IMG/VR virus record: IMGVR_UViG_3300009183_000151
Coordinates: 1 to 42,691 of that record
From: a virus
Strand: one strand, 5' to 3'
DNA length: 42,691 nt
In this document: positions 1 through 6,754 of the stretch, one piece after another
Layout: each line of letters opens with the position of its first letter
Numbering within the stretch: position 1 is the stretch's first letter
Position numbers and translations under genes: made by a program
Notes under the pieces: generated by a model
Seen by the model: the letters and a program-made list of their open reading frames with translations, nothing else
What the model was told of the DNA's origin: nothing
Databases searched by the model: none

Positions 1-398
1 AATCCTTGAAGACCTTGATTTCCTTGCTCTCCCTGTTCGCCCTGATATCCAGCAGGAGTGCCTTGAAAACCAAGAATTCCTTGAACGCCTTGAAGGCCAA
101 CTATTCCTTGGTATCCTTGTATACCTTGGTTTCCTTGATTTCCTTGTGGACCCGGCACAATACTTGGATCACCTTGGGCTCCTTGTGATCCTGCTCTTCC
201 CTGTTGGCCTTGTAGGCCTTGCGATCCGTGGGCACCTTGTGATCCTTGTGGACCTGTTATATCTTGTCCGACATTCGCAGAAACAACAAAATCACGCAAA
301 TCTTGCGCTGAAATACCGCCTTGGTTGTTATCAGCAAATATGCACAATAACTCCTCTTCGGTTCTTAAAGTTCCAGATTGATTACATTGATTTGCCAT
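1..398 (-). CDS. Collagen-like virion protein, N-terminal part (partial)
   Basis: The frame opens at ATG 398 and stays open to the left edge, so the C-terminus is missing. Residues 1-48 are a non-repetitive head containing [14 protein letters not shown], a type of segment often seen at the start of phage tail-associated proteins. From residue 49 on the protein is Gly-X-Y triplets rich in Gln (GPQGSQG, GNQGNQG), broken once by SIVP and once by a single Ala. Collagen-like triplets in phages form trimeric rods in tail fibres and head or neck fibres, so a virion fibre or adhesin is the likely role. No good ribosome site precedes the ATG; the gene sits 12 bp after a small Cys-containing gene and may be read by coupling. 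The exact virion location is not shown by the sequence. Confidence 0.75.
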   Translation of the reverse strand, partial: MANQCNQSGTLRTEEELLCIFADNNQGGISAQDLRDFVVSANVGQDITGPQGSQGAHGSQGLQGQQGRAGSQGAQGDPSIVPGPQGNQGNQGIQGYQGIVGLQGVQGILGFQGTPAGYQGEQGEQGNQGLQG

Positions 399-410
399 TT
401 TTGGGGCCTA

Positions 411-659
411 TTATTTGAATCCAGTTGAAAATGAAACACTAAATACCTTATTAGTACCACCAGCAGCACTTTGTTTTATAAACTGACAATCTTCGTATGC
501 TGTTTGATAGATTGCAGGATATGGCAAATAAGCTCCATCGCTTCTGTCTGGAACACATACCTCGATCTTTTTATATGGCGGACACAAGAAAAGAGACTGC
601 GGTTTAATACAGCAATCCCTTAACTCTGGAGGAATGTCACAAGCATTTGTAATATCCAT
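411..659 (-). CDS. Small Cys-containing protein beside the collagen-like gene
   Basis: 82 residues, function not recognised. It has five cysteines (including an adjacent CC pair and C-P-P after LFL), many Tyr and Pro, and no membrane segment. A clear ribosome site (AAGGAAGG, 4 nt before ATG 659) fixes the start. It directly precedes the collagen-like gene in the same orientation, so a small virion component is a reasonable inference. The Cys and Tyr/Pro-rich style resembles the large protein at 25642-27189, which may mean both are surface structural proteins, but no family match can be claimed. Confidence 0.6.
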   Translation of the reverse strand: MDITNACDIPPELRDCCIKPQSLFLCPPYKKIEVCVPDRSDGAYLPYPAIYQTAYEDCQFIKQSAAGGTNKVFSVSFSTGFK

Positions 660-673
660 AAAACCTTCCTTAA

Positions 674-688
674 CCGTTTCAAAAACGG
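674..688 (-). promoter_or_regulatory. Leader hairpin before the 82-residue gene
   Basis: CCGTT, 5-nt loop, AACGG form a short perfect hairpin 7 nt upstream of the AAGGAAGG ribosome site of the gene starting at 659. Read on the plus strand the hairpin is followed by a short T tract and could act as a weak terminator. Leader hairpins recur in this window (see 11085, 17813, 22429, 39177, 42577). Confidence 0.35.
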
Positions 689-766
689 ATCTTTTTGAAA
701 TAGCAATAATTGCATAAGCATCCTTGCCAGCACTTCCTTATCTATTTATTTATCAATGTAATATAT

Positions 767-1060
767 CTATTTTTTGGCTTCTTTTGATATTAATCTTATA
801 ATATCTTCCAGCGTACCATCTCTACTCATGATTTTGCCCTTAACAGAACTCTGGACATCATCACTTAAATTCTTGAATTCTCCTAAGGAATTCAAAGCAT
901 CAATCAAATTGTCTGGTGGTTTCCACATTTTCAAAGAACTTGAAATGTTATAATCTTCCTTTTTTTTACCAGAATTTAATTTTCCAAGAATCAAGTCCTT
1001 GTAAAACTCGTAATCCTTCTGCTCGTCTTCAAACCAATTTTTGAAAAATAAATATTTCAT
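767..1060 (-). CDS. Small protein with capsid-targeting-like N-terminus
   Basis: 97 residues from ATG 1060; a TTG at 1078 would add six residues but has no better ribosome site. The start MKYLFFKNWFEDEQ fits the hydrophobic-x-x-[FW]-[LMF]-x-[EN] pattern shared by several small proteins here and resembling the T4 internal-protein targeting peptide, although this is the weakest example (no L/I-x-E cleavage triplet). The rest is charged and mostly helical, ending in a Lys-rich tail. No known family. The neighbour on the other strand (1110) carries the same type of N-terminus. Function unknown. Confidence 0.55.
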   Translation of the reverse strand: MKYLFFKNWFEDEQKDYEFYKDLILGKLNSGKKKEDYNISSSLKMWKPPDNLIDALNSLGEFKNLSDDVQSSVKGKIMSRDGTLEDIIRLISKEAKK

Positions 1061-1109
1061 GATAAATCTTTTCTGCAATACAATTTACTGTTGCTGATAT
1101 ATAGATTAC

Positions 1110-1922
1110 ATGAACAGATTGTCTTTCAAAAAATGGCTTTTGAACGAAATGGCCAATTATGGCTTTGGTGATGCCAATAATCAAATTCTTGGTGGTACTG
1201 ATGTCATGAAAGGAGATGGAATATTCCAACACATAAAGCCAGACATCATAGTTAGCGAATTAATGCAAATGCCTCCTCTTGGACCTTTAGAAGCAACTAA
1301 CCCAATAGATGATGAAGTTCAATGGGGCAATGAAGTCGGCGCAATAAAGGTGATAATCACACCTCTTGGCTCAATGAGAGCATCCACAAAAAGAATGACA
1401 AAAGATCTTCAGGGAAACAAAACTTGGATTCTTGAGTCTGTTTATCCAATTAGCGACTACAAAGATGAAAATAAAGAAGTAGAAATTGCAAACAAAGTAT
1501 TCGATGAAATTGCCCGTATAACCAAAAGCCCCACAAATGGTCCTGATGGTGATTACGAAGACATTGAAAGATTGGCTCAAAAACTTTGGCACACAACTAA
1601 AAAGCAGCATCCATCCTACATCATGTTTCCAACTCAACTGAGGAAACAAAGAGATAACTACTACAAACTTGTTTACGAGTTTCGTGGACAAGGAGTAGGA
1701 TCGCCTTATGGAGGCAAAACTGGAAGGGCAGAACAATTCGACATTGACTTGGTTTATTACCCGGAAAAAGGAATGATCAGGTGTTTTGGATATGACATTG
1801 AAAGCAGTTCAAGAGAGCGTAATTTTTATGTTCAACCTTCTGAATGGGATGAATATTTCTCACCAAAACAAGATGACAAATTAATTGTTGAAAATATTGT
1901 AAAACTCTTCTTGCAATACTGA
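1110..1922 (+). CDS. Unknown protein with capsid-targeting-like N-terminus
   Basis: 270 residues. The first 13 residues, MNRLSFKKWLLNE, match the recurring N-terminal motif in this window and include L-N-E, which fits the (L/I)-x-E site used by T4-type prohead proteases. The body is soluble, mixed alpha/beta, with no motif I can assign; it contains a stretch GQGVGSPYGGKTGRAEQFD and many aromatic residues. No strong ribosome site is visible. It may be a protein packed into the capsid, cut during maturation and delivered into the cell; this is inference from the N-terminus only. Confidence 0.65.
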   Translation: MNRLSFKKWLLNEMANYGFGDANNQILGGTDVMKGDGIFQHIKPDIIVSELMQMPPLGPLEATNPIDDEVQWGNEVGAIKVIITPLGSMRASTKRMTKDLQGNKTWILESVYPISDYKDENKEVEIANKVFDEIARITKSPTNGPDGDYEDIERLAQKLWHTTKKQHPSYIMFPTQLRKQRDNYYKLVYEFRGQGVGSPYGGKTGRAEQFDIDLVYYPEKGMIRCFGYDIESSSRERNFYVQPSEWDEYFSPKQDDKLIVENIVKLFLQY

Positions 1923-1940
1923 AAATAAAAACCATATAAT
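1911..1940 (+). promoter_or_regulatory. Sigma-70-like promoter before pyrB
   Basis: TTGCAA (1911-1916), 18 nt, TATAAT (1935-1940), overlapping the end of the upstream gene and about 50 nt before the GTG start of pyrB. The -10 is perfect; the -35 matches 4 of 6. Confidence 0.45.
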
Positions 1941-1993
1941 TTAATTGAACTTTTTTATAAGTCCTTCTCCCGATTACACAAGAGGGATTTTTT

Positions 1994-2935
1994 GTGCGTC
2001 ATTTCCTCTCCATATCCGACTTGTCAAAAGATGAAATTGAATTAATTTTAGACATTGCAAACGAAATCGAAAGAAATTGGTCTTTTTGTCGCAACATGAA
2101 CAACAAGTGCATAAGTAGTTTTTTTGCCGAGCCATCAACAAGAACAAGATTCAGTTTTGAAAGAGCTATGCATTGGTTGGGTGGTCGTGTTATCACGGCT
2201 GCTGACGCTTCATCAAGCAGTAGCCTGACAAAAGGCGAAAGCTTGAAAGACACTTTCAGAACTCTTGGTCAATATTCCGATGCTATTGTAATGCGACACC
2301 CAGATCAAAAATGGCCTGAAATAGCAAGAAGTTATTCAAGAGTTCCTGTTATAAACGCTGGTAGTGGTTCTGGAGAACATCCAACACAAGCTCTTCTTGA
2401 CCTTCATACTATTAAACAAAAGTGGAATGACATTTCTGGTCTTAAAGTTCTTCTTTGTGGTGATCTTAGAAACGGAAGGACAATTCACAGCCTTATTGAA
2501 ATACTTCATCTTTATAAATGTAATATTTTCTATTGTGCTGCGACCGATTATAACAATTGCGACTTGTCTATACCAGAAAAATATTTAGAAAAAATTCCTT
2601 GCCGTAATGTTGAAATATCAGATGCCAATGATATTCTTCCTGAAATTGATGTCATTTATATGACAAGAATACAAAAAGAAAGGTTTAAGGGAGTTTGCGA
2701 CAATCTTGATTTTTTCAAAATAACCAAAGAAAATATTGGAAGAGTAAAGCAAAATGCGGCTATTCTTCATCCATTGCCTAGAAATGAGGAAATTAGCGAA
2801 GACATAGATGATGATCCTCGTGCTGATTATCATGAAAGACAAGTAAGAAATGGTCTTTATATTCGCACGGCTTTGCTTAATTATCTTCTTTATCCAACTC
2901 CTATGCATAGACCATCTTCTGATGGAATTAATTAA
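1994..2935 (+). CDS. pyrB: Aspartate carbamoyltransferase catalytic chain
   Basis: 313 residues, the usual length for the catalytic chain. The enzyme joins carbamoyl phosphate and L-aspartate to N-carbamoyl-aspartate, the committed step of pyrimidine synthesis. Diagnostic motifs are all present: carbamoyl-phosphate loop AEPSTRTRFSFERA, the mobile-loop Ser/Lys segment SSSLTKGESLKDT, GSGEHPTQALLD, YMTRIQKERF for aspartate, and ILHPLPR near the C-terminus. The start is GTG 1994 with AGAGGGA about 6 nt upstream. No pyrI regulatory chain or other pyrimidine biosynthesis gene follows, so an unregulated trimer is likely. It heads a tight plus-strand operon with a methyltransferase and an ADP-ribosyltransferase-like gene. 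An intact catalytic set argues against a relic; carriage by a phage is unusual. Confidence 0.93.
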   Translation: MRHFLSISDLSKDEIELILDIANEIERNWSFCRNMNNKCISSFFAEPSTRTRFSFERAMHWLGGRVITAADASSSSSLTKGESLKDTFRTLGQYSDAIVMRHPDQKWPEIARSYSRVPVINAGSGSGEHPTQALLDLHTIKQKWNDISGLKVLLCGDLRNGRTIHSLIEILHLYKCNIFYCAATDYNNCDLSIPEKYLEKIPCRNVEISDANDILPEIDVIYMTRIQKERFKGVCDNLDFFKITKENIGRVKQNAAILHPLPRNEEISEDIDDDPRADYHERQVRNGLYIRTALLNYLLYPTPMHRPSSDGIN

Positions 2936-2952
2936 AATAAGAGTAAAAAATT

Positions 2953-3591
2953 ATGTTGCCAGATATGACATGGATTCCTTCATTCCAATCAATTAAAAAA
3001 GAAACTGATGTTCATCCACATGTTCCAGAAGACAAAGCTAACTTGTATTCTGCTGCTGATGGTGGTTCAACAGAATATGAAATATTGAATTGGCTTCACG
3101 CTAATGTTCGTCTTCTAAAACCTGAATACATTCTTGAAACTGGTTCTTGGGAAGGACTTGGAACAGTTGCTTTGGCTCATGCCTGTAAAATGAATGGATT
3201 TGGCAAAGTAATTACAATTGAAAATAATCCCAAGCAATGCGTTAAAGTTGAATCAATGATCGAAGAAAATAATTTGAAAGACTATGCTGTTGTCGAGTGC
3301 TTTGATAGCTTGCATTATCTAAGTATTACAAATTATAAATTCGACCTTGGTTTTTTCGATAGTGCTACTGAAATAAGGCCGAAAGAGTGTGAAATTTGTT
3401 TCAACAGAAATATAATTAAAAATCTTGCTGTTTTTCACGACACATCTCCTTACAGGGTTGCATCTTTCACATTGCCTCATATTCAGCAAAAATATCGAAG
3501 TGAAATTTTTGAATTGTCAAAAAATCCTATCTGCTCTGGATTAACTGATTTTACTTACTCTAGAGGATTTATGGCTTTGTGGTTGAGGTGA
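2953..3591 (+). CDS. Class I SAM-dependent methyltransferase (Methyltransf_24-like)
   Basis: 212 residues. Motif I ILETGSWEGLGTVALAHA and motif II VITIENNPKQ form a SAM-binding Rossmann core; FDLGFFDSA fits motif IV and FHDTSPYR follows where this family carries its acceptor-side loop. Methyltransferases of this type often act on small molecules or glycans, which would suit the glycosyltransferases elsewhere in the window; the substrate cannot be read from the sequence. Only 17 nt separate it from pyrB and 4 nt from the next gene, so it is in the same operon. The ribosome site is weak. Confidence 0.75.
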   Translation: MLPDMTWIPSFQSIKKETDVHPHVPEDKANLYSAADGGSTEYEILNWLHANVRLLKPEYILETGSWEGLGTVALAHACKMNGFGKVITIENNPKQCVKVESMIEENNLKDYAVVECFDSLHYLSITNYKFDLGFFDSATEIRPKECEICFNRNIIKNLAVFHDTSPYRVASFTLPHIQQKYRSEIFELSKNPICSGLTDFTYSRGFMALWLR

Positions 3592-3595
3592 TATT

Positions 3596-4468
3596 ATGAT
3601 TGATATTCAAATTGACGAAGAAAATTTTTATCCACTTTTTTTATACCCCAATTCAAATTTTGGTATTTATTATGAAAATGAAAAATATAAAATAATAGAT
3701 AATAAGGTATTTTATCAAAAAGATACAAAATATGATCAATTTGCAAACAAAAAATTAATCTGTTCCGTTTCTCTAAACAATAGTTATTCTTTTGTCGCTA
3801 CATCAAGCGAAAGTTATAATCAAAGTGAATTTTATGATTGTATGAAATTCCTTGTTCAAAAAATTCCATTGTTTTCAAACTATGATCTCATTGTAGAAAA
3901 AAATAATTTTGGAACAATAGAAAATTATCTCGATAAAAAAATCTTTACTCTTGATGATTTGCAGTTTTTGTACCACGGAACATCTCAGTATTATACAAGT
4001 ATAATTTTCAATGAAGGTCTTAGACCTAGAAGTGAAACAAATGTAATTTCATCCTTTGCTAACACAAGTCAAGACTCAATGCCAGAATGCATTTATTTAT
4101 GCTCTCATCCTAGCTATTCAATGAAAGACGCAGCAAGCAGAGCAGCTAAAAAAACTGGTAGTCAACCAGCAATGCTTAGAATTGATGTGGCCGGAATTGA
4201 TAAAAGTAAATTACTTCCATGTCAAAAAATTTATCAGGAAAACATGTCAATAAATGATTCGTTGCTGATAAGTAAAAATTTAAGATATTATGGAAAAATT
4301 GATCCGAAATATATTTCATTAGAAAATTTATCAAATCATTACCTATATCCAAAAATTCTTTTTGAATATGAACCAATACACAGGAAAATTTTGAATGATA
4401 TTCACGCCTCAAAAGAAAACAATGATCCGAATCGTGCAAGCACAGATTCATCGATGCAAGGCAAGTAA
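3596..4468 (+). CDS. ADP-ribosyltransferase-like protein
   Basis: 290 residues with GAGGTGA before ATG 3596. Residues 1-120 have no recognised fold. Residues 125-240 carry the layout of the PARP/KptA side of the ADP-ribosyltransferase fold: LYHGTS with His127, a strand IYLC with Tyr167, LRIDVAGID strands, then SLLIS and LRYYGKIDPKYI, the conserved closing segment that positions the substrate side. Phages such as T4 use ADP-ribosyltransferases (Alt, ModA, ModB) to modify host RNA polymerase and other proteins; tRNA 2'-phosphotransfer is the alternative for HGT-type proteins. A classic R-S-E motif is not seen. It overlaps the convergent gene at 4402 by 67 bp. Target and true activity are unknown. 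Confidence 0.6.
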   Translation: MIDIQIDEENFYPLFLYPNSNFGIYYENEKYKIIDNKVFYQKDTKYDQFANKKLICSVSLNNSYSFVATSSESYNQSEFYDCMKFLVQKIPLFSNYDLIVEKNNFGTIENYLDKKIFTLDDLQFLYHGTSQYYTSIIFNEGLRPRSETNVISSFANTSQDSMPECIYLCSHPSYSMKDAASRAAKKTGSQPAMLRIDVAGIDKSKLLPCQKIYQENMSINDSLLISKNLRYYGKIDPKYISLENLSNHYLYPKILFEYEPIHRKILNDIHASKENNDPNRASTDSSMQGK

Positions 4469-5121
4469 ACATTCAGGTCAAAATTAATTTTTTTGTAGTC
4501 TTCTTCCGTGAATAGTTTTTTCACGAAAGGACTTATTGCAAGATAATATGGAGAAATCTTACCAAGATTGATCCATCTGAATATATTGTTGTTGATATAT
4601 GATTCCTTATACTTATCAAAATTCACATCAGGTCCAAATGTTTTAACAATAAATTCTTTGGTCTTCTCAATACCTTCCAAAGCTTTTTGTATACCAACTC
4701 CAGTAACCTCAACCGTGTCCTTAGGCTTATTTCTGACCTGATCGTATTTTTTCTTCCAAAGCTTCCACCTTTTCCAAGCCTTTTCTCCCACCAAACAATT
4801 TGGATCAATCAATGGATGATCATTATCACGGTTGATAGCTTTAAGAATATCAAGCTGCGCCCTGATATAAAGAGGATATTCTTCTTTGGTCAGAATGCCA
4901 TTTGTTTCACGAACTAACTTATAAGCAATTTTGAATATAAGTGATTTGCGTGGATCGCCTTTTTTCATAGTGGCGTGACGATAGTCTGGAAATTTTTTGC
5001 GACTCTGTTCGAGCCACATTGAAGCTATATGGCAAGCCTGAGTTTCAAGCTCATCCATCTCATACTTCTCAGCAGACTCGATGATCCACATGAAATTTTC
5101 CTCTTTTTTTTCGTGCTTCAT
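4402..5121 (-). CDS. Conserved-looking phage protein of unknown function
   Basis: 239 residues when started at the second of two tandem ATGs (5121), which lies 4 nt after AGGAG; ATG 5124 and an upstream TTG are alternatives. The protein is soluble and rich in Trp, Lys and Glu. The first half reads as helical (MWIIESAEKYEMDELETQA), with a Lys/Trp segment EKAWKRWKLWKKKYDQ in the middle. I do not recognise a family. It faces the ADP-ribosyltransferase-like gene with a 67 bp 3' overlap and is divergent from the glycosyltransferase at 5162, leaving only about 40 bp for two promoters. Confidence 0.6.
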   Translation of the reverse strand: MKHEKKEENFMWIIESAEKYEMDELETQACHIASMWLEQSRKKFPDYRHATMKKGDPRKSLIFKIAYKLVRETNGILTKEEYPLYIRAQLDILKAINRDNDHPLIDPNCLVGEKAWKRWKLWKKKYDQVRNKPKDTVEVTGVGIQKALEGIEKTKEFIVKTFGPDVNFDKYKESYINNNIFRWINLGKISPYYLAISPFVKKLFTEEDYKKINFDLNVYLPCIDESVLARFGSLFSFEA

Positions 5122-5161
5122 CATACTCCTATACCTCAAGAGACTCAAGGTTATTTATCCC

Positions 5162-6049
5162 ATGAAAATTGCAATGTGCCCACTAGTAAGCAGAGATCTT
5201 CCAAAAGCTATCAGAGCAACCAATTCTTGTAGAAATCAATTTCCAACTGAACAATTTCAAGTTGAAACAGTTGCAATTGTTAACTCAAAGAATCAAGAAT
5301 TCATAGATGAGTTCTGCTCATGGTGCGAATCTGAACAAGTAAAATATGTCATTACTGAATCAAATGGAACACCAAGCAGAGGAAAAAATAGCGTTCTTCA
5401 GTTTCTTAGAGACTCGGACTATGACGGAGTAAGCATGACAGATGGAGACGATTTAGTCTATCCAACTGGATCTTTGCAAATTGAAAGACATCTTCTTCAC
5501 CATCCAACCACAGATGTTTTGATAGTTAAGCCTTCTGATCAAGTTACAAACCATGAATCATATGGAAGTGTTCAAATTAAAGAAGGAAACTATGCTGTTT
5601 GTTGGGGTATGAATATTGTTAAGTTGGGATATACTTATGGTCCCGGTAAAAGCGAAATATTTAATTCAGGACATTTTGCAGCAAGAAATTTAGGAGGACA
5701 TGTTTTTTATAGCAAAAAAGTTGCACAACTTGTTCAATATGATGAAGAACAGTTGTTAGGAGAAGACTTGCTTTTAGAATTTAATCTTCTCAAGCTTCAT
5801 CAAGAAAGAAAAATATGTTTTTGGTTAAGTTTTGCAAGTGATGTACAGATGCTAGACAGAACTGAGCAAGAAAGTATTCAATATACAAAGAATGGAACAG
5901 ATGGGGCTCAATCTTTTGAAAGGTTAATTCAAAAAGTGAGAGAGATATTGCCTGAAGACAGAAGTTCATTTGATGAATTGCCTGTAGAGTTCCCAGAATT
6001 GTTATTTTCACATGGCGAAAAGATTGAATGGTTGAAGCAAGTTTTTTGA
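5162..6049 (+). CDS. GT-A type glycosyltransferase
   Basis: 295 residues from ATG 5162. An earlier ATG at 5081 in frame would add a hydrophobic stretch that lies inside the opposite gene and is unlikely. The start MKIAMCPLVSRDLPKAI and the metal-site segment YDGVSMTDGDDLVYP (DxD-like DGDD near residue 100) fit the nucleotide-sugar binding fold of family 2-like transferases. It likely moves a sugar onto DNA, a virion glycan or a host surface glycan; the acceptor is unknown. It stands alone, but the window holds several other glycan genes (12680-15819, 29435, 32661). Confidence 0.65.
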   Translation: MKIAMCPLVSRDLPKAIRATNSCRNQFPTEQFQVETVAIVNSKNQEFIDEFCSWCESEQVKYVITESNGTPSRGKNSVLQFLRDSDYDGVSMTDGDDLVYPTGSLQIERHLLHHPTTDVLIVKPSDQVTNHESYGSVQIKEGNYAVCWGMNIVKLGYTYGPGKSEIFNSGHFAARNLGGHVFYSKKVAQLVQYDEEQLLGEDLLLEFNLLKLHQERKICFWLSFASDVQMLDRTEQESIQYTKNGTDGAQSFERLIQKVREILPEDRSSFDELPVEFPELLFSHGEKIEWLKQVF

Positions 6050-6222
6050 AAATTGATTGCAAAAAAGAATCTAAGTGATTACAATAAGAAATGGCTAAGG
6101 GTAATTCTCACTCATTCCGCTCACAAGGTGTTATGAGTTAAGCCCAAAGCAAAGACAGAAGAAGGTTTCGCACTTAAAGACTTTCATCGTGATTGTCGCC
6201 TTTAATGTCTTTGTTGTCAAAC

Positions 6223-6300
6223 CTGCGAGGCCCTTACCAAGGGTGGGTCTTTGTAGTTGTTCTACAACGAATGCTTTAACGGGAAGCATTGTACTCGCAG
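6223..6300 (+). ncRNA. Candidate structured RNA with cloverleaf-like fold
   Basis: A 78-nt unit closed by a perfect 7-bp stem (CTGCGAG 6223-6229 with CTCGCAG 6294-6300) encloses three perfect hairpins: CCCTT/AAGGG (6231-6243, 3-nt loop), TTGTAG/CTACAA (6251-6267, 5-nt loop) and AATGCTT/AAGCATT (6270-6290, 7-nt loop). Size and arm number mimic a tRNA, but the D-loop GG, T-loop TTCRA and the usual 1-nt spacer between arms 1 and 2 are absent, so it is not a normal tRNA. Strand is assumed from flanking genes; the inverted repeats alone fit either strand. Could be a phage regulatory RNA or a tRNA-like decoy. Confidence 0.35.
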
Positions 6301-6711
6301 CAGCAGAGGTCAAGCCGGATAGAAATGATGCTGACTCTCAAGAAAAACCCCTGTAGTTTGTTTTGCAAAAAGCAAATGAGAAATGGAAAATTCTTGAGCT
6401 ATTCGGTTTTAGGTTTGCTGCAAATAAAAGTGCGCCATCTGACTCAATCCCAAGAAGTTATTGCTGGAGTAAATAGGTTTAGTAAACAAGAATATGGCTT
6501 AAACGCCAAAAAATTGCTCTACTAAACAAGTTTACTCAATATCTCACTTTTAATGTGATATATACAGCAATAACCATTTGGGTCAGCATCCCGTTCTAGT
6601 TTTTGATTGTAAATAAAAAAAACAAATTACCTAAATTAACAAATTTTTGCATAATTTAACATGATTGACCTAACTGCTTTTTTCGGCTATAACCTGACGA
6701 AGAATTAGCCT

Positions 6712-6726
6712 TCACTCACAGAGTGA
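6712..6726 (+). promoter_or_regulatory. Hairpin just before the polymerase leader start
   Basis: TCACTC, 3-nt loop, GAGTGA form a tight 6-bp hairpin that ends 6 nt before ATG 6733, the start of a 10-codon frame that runs into the polymerase gene. Its position suggests that 6733 rather than 6755 is the point where ribosomes load. Confidence 0.3.
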
Positions 6727-6754
6727 CGGAAAATGGCCTACAAGCTGGTGATTC

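Larger units (their letters stand above)
6050..6732. other. Long non-coding gap with dense RNA secondary structure
   Basis: About 680 bp without a convincing gene. The first half (6100-6335) is a chain of perfect short helices: ACTCAT 6110-6115 with ATGAGT 6133-6138, AAAGAC 6176-6181 with GTCTTT 6207-6212, a cloverleaf-like unit at 6223-6300, and CAGCA 6301-6305 with TGCTG 6329-6333. The second half is AT-rich with further small hairpins (TTTGC/GCAAA at 6362-6376) and probably holds the polymerase promoter region. Short open frames exist (for example a TTG-started frame 6289-6525, and a 16-codon frame MAKGNSHSF... at 6091) but none has good support; a decayed gene cannot be excluded. Confidence 0.5.

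Noticed and set aside
1029-1232. 67-residue minus-strand frame at the divergent start
   Set aside because: Overlaps the better supported genes on both sides and lacks a ribosome site.
1981-1993. Terminator before pyrB
   Set aside because: The T run after GAGGGA lacks a proper complementary arm; GAGGGA is better read as the ribosome site of the GTG start.
6223-6300. A true tRNA gene
   Set aside because: The arm pattern is suggestive, and a TGT could be read in the anticodon position, but the D-loop GG, T-loop TTCRA and normal spacing are missing, and no CCA follows.
6289-6525. 78-residue frame upstream of the polymerase
   Set aside because: TTG start without ribosome site, inside the structured region; only its last third looks protein-like.
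6050-6732. Group I or II intron, or intein interrupting the polymerase
   Set aside because: No P7/S-type core, no domain V, no split exon of a polymerase upstream, and no intein splice motifs in the polymerase.
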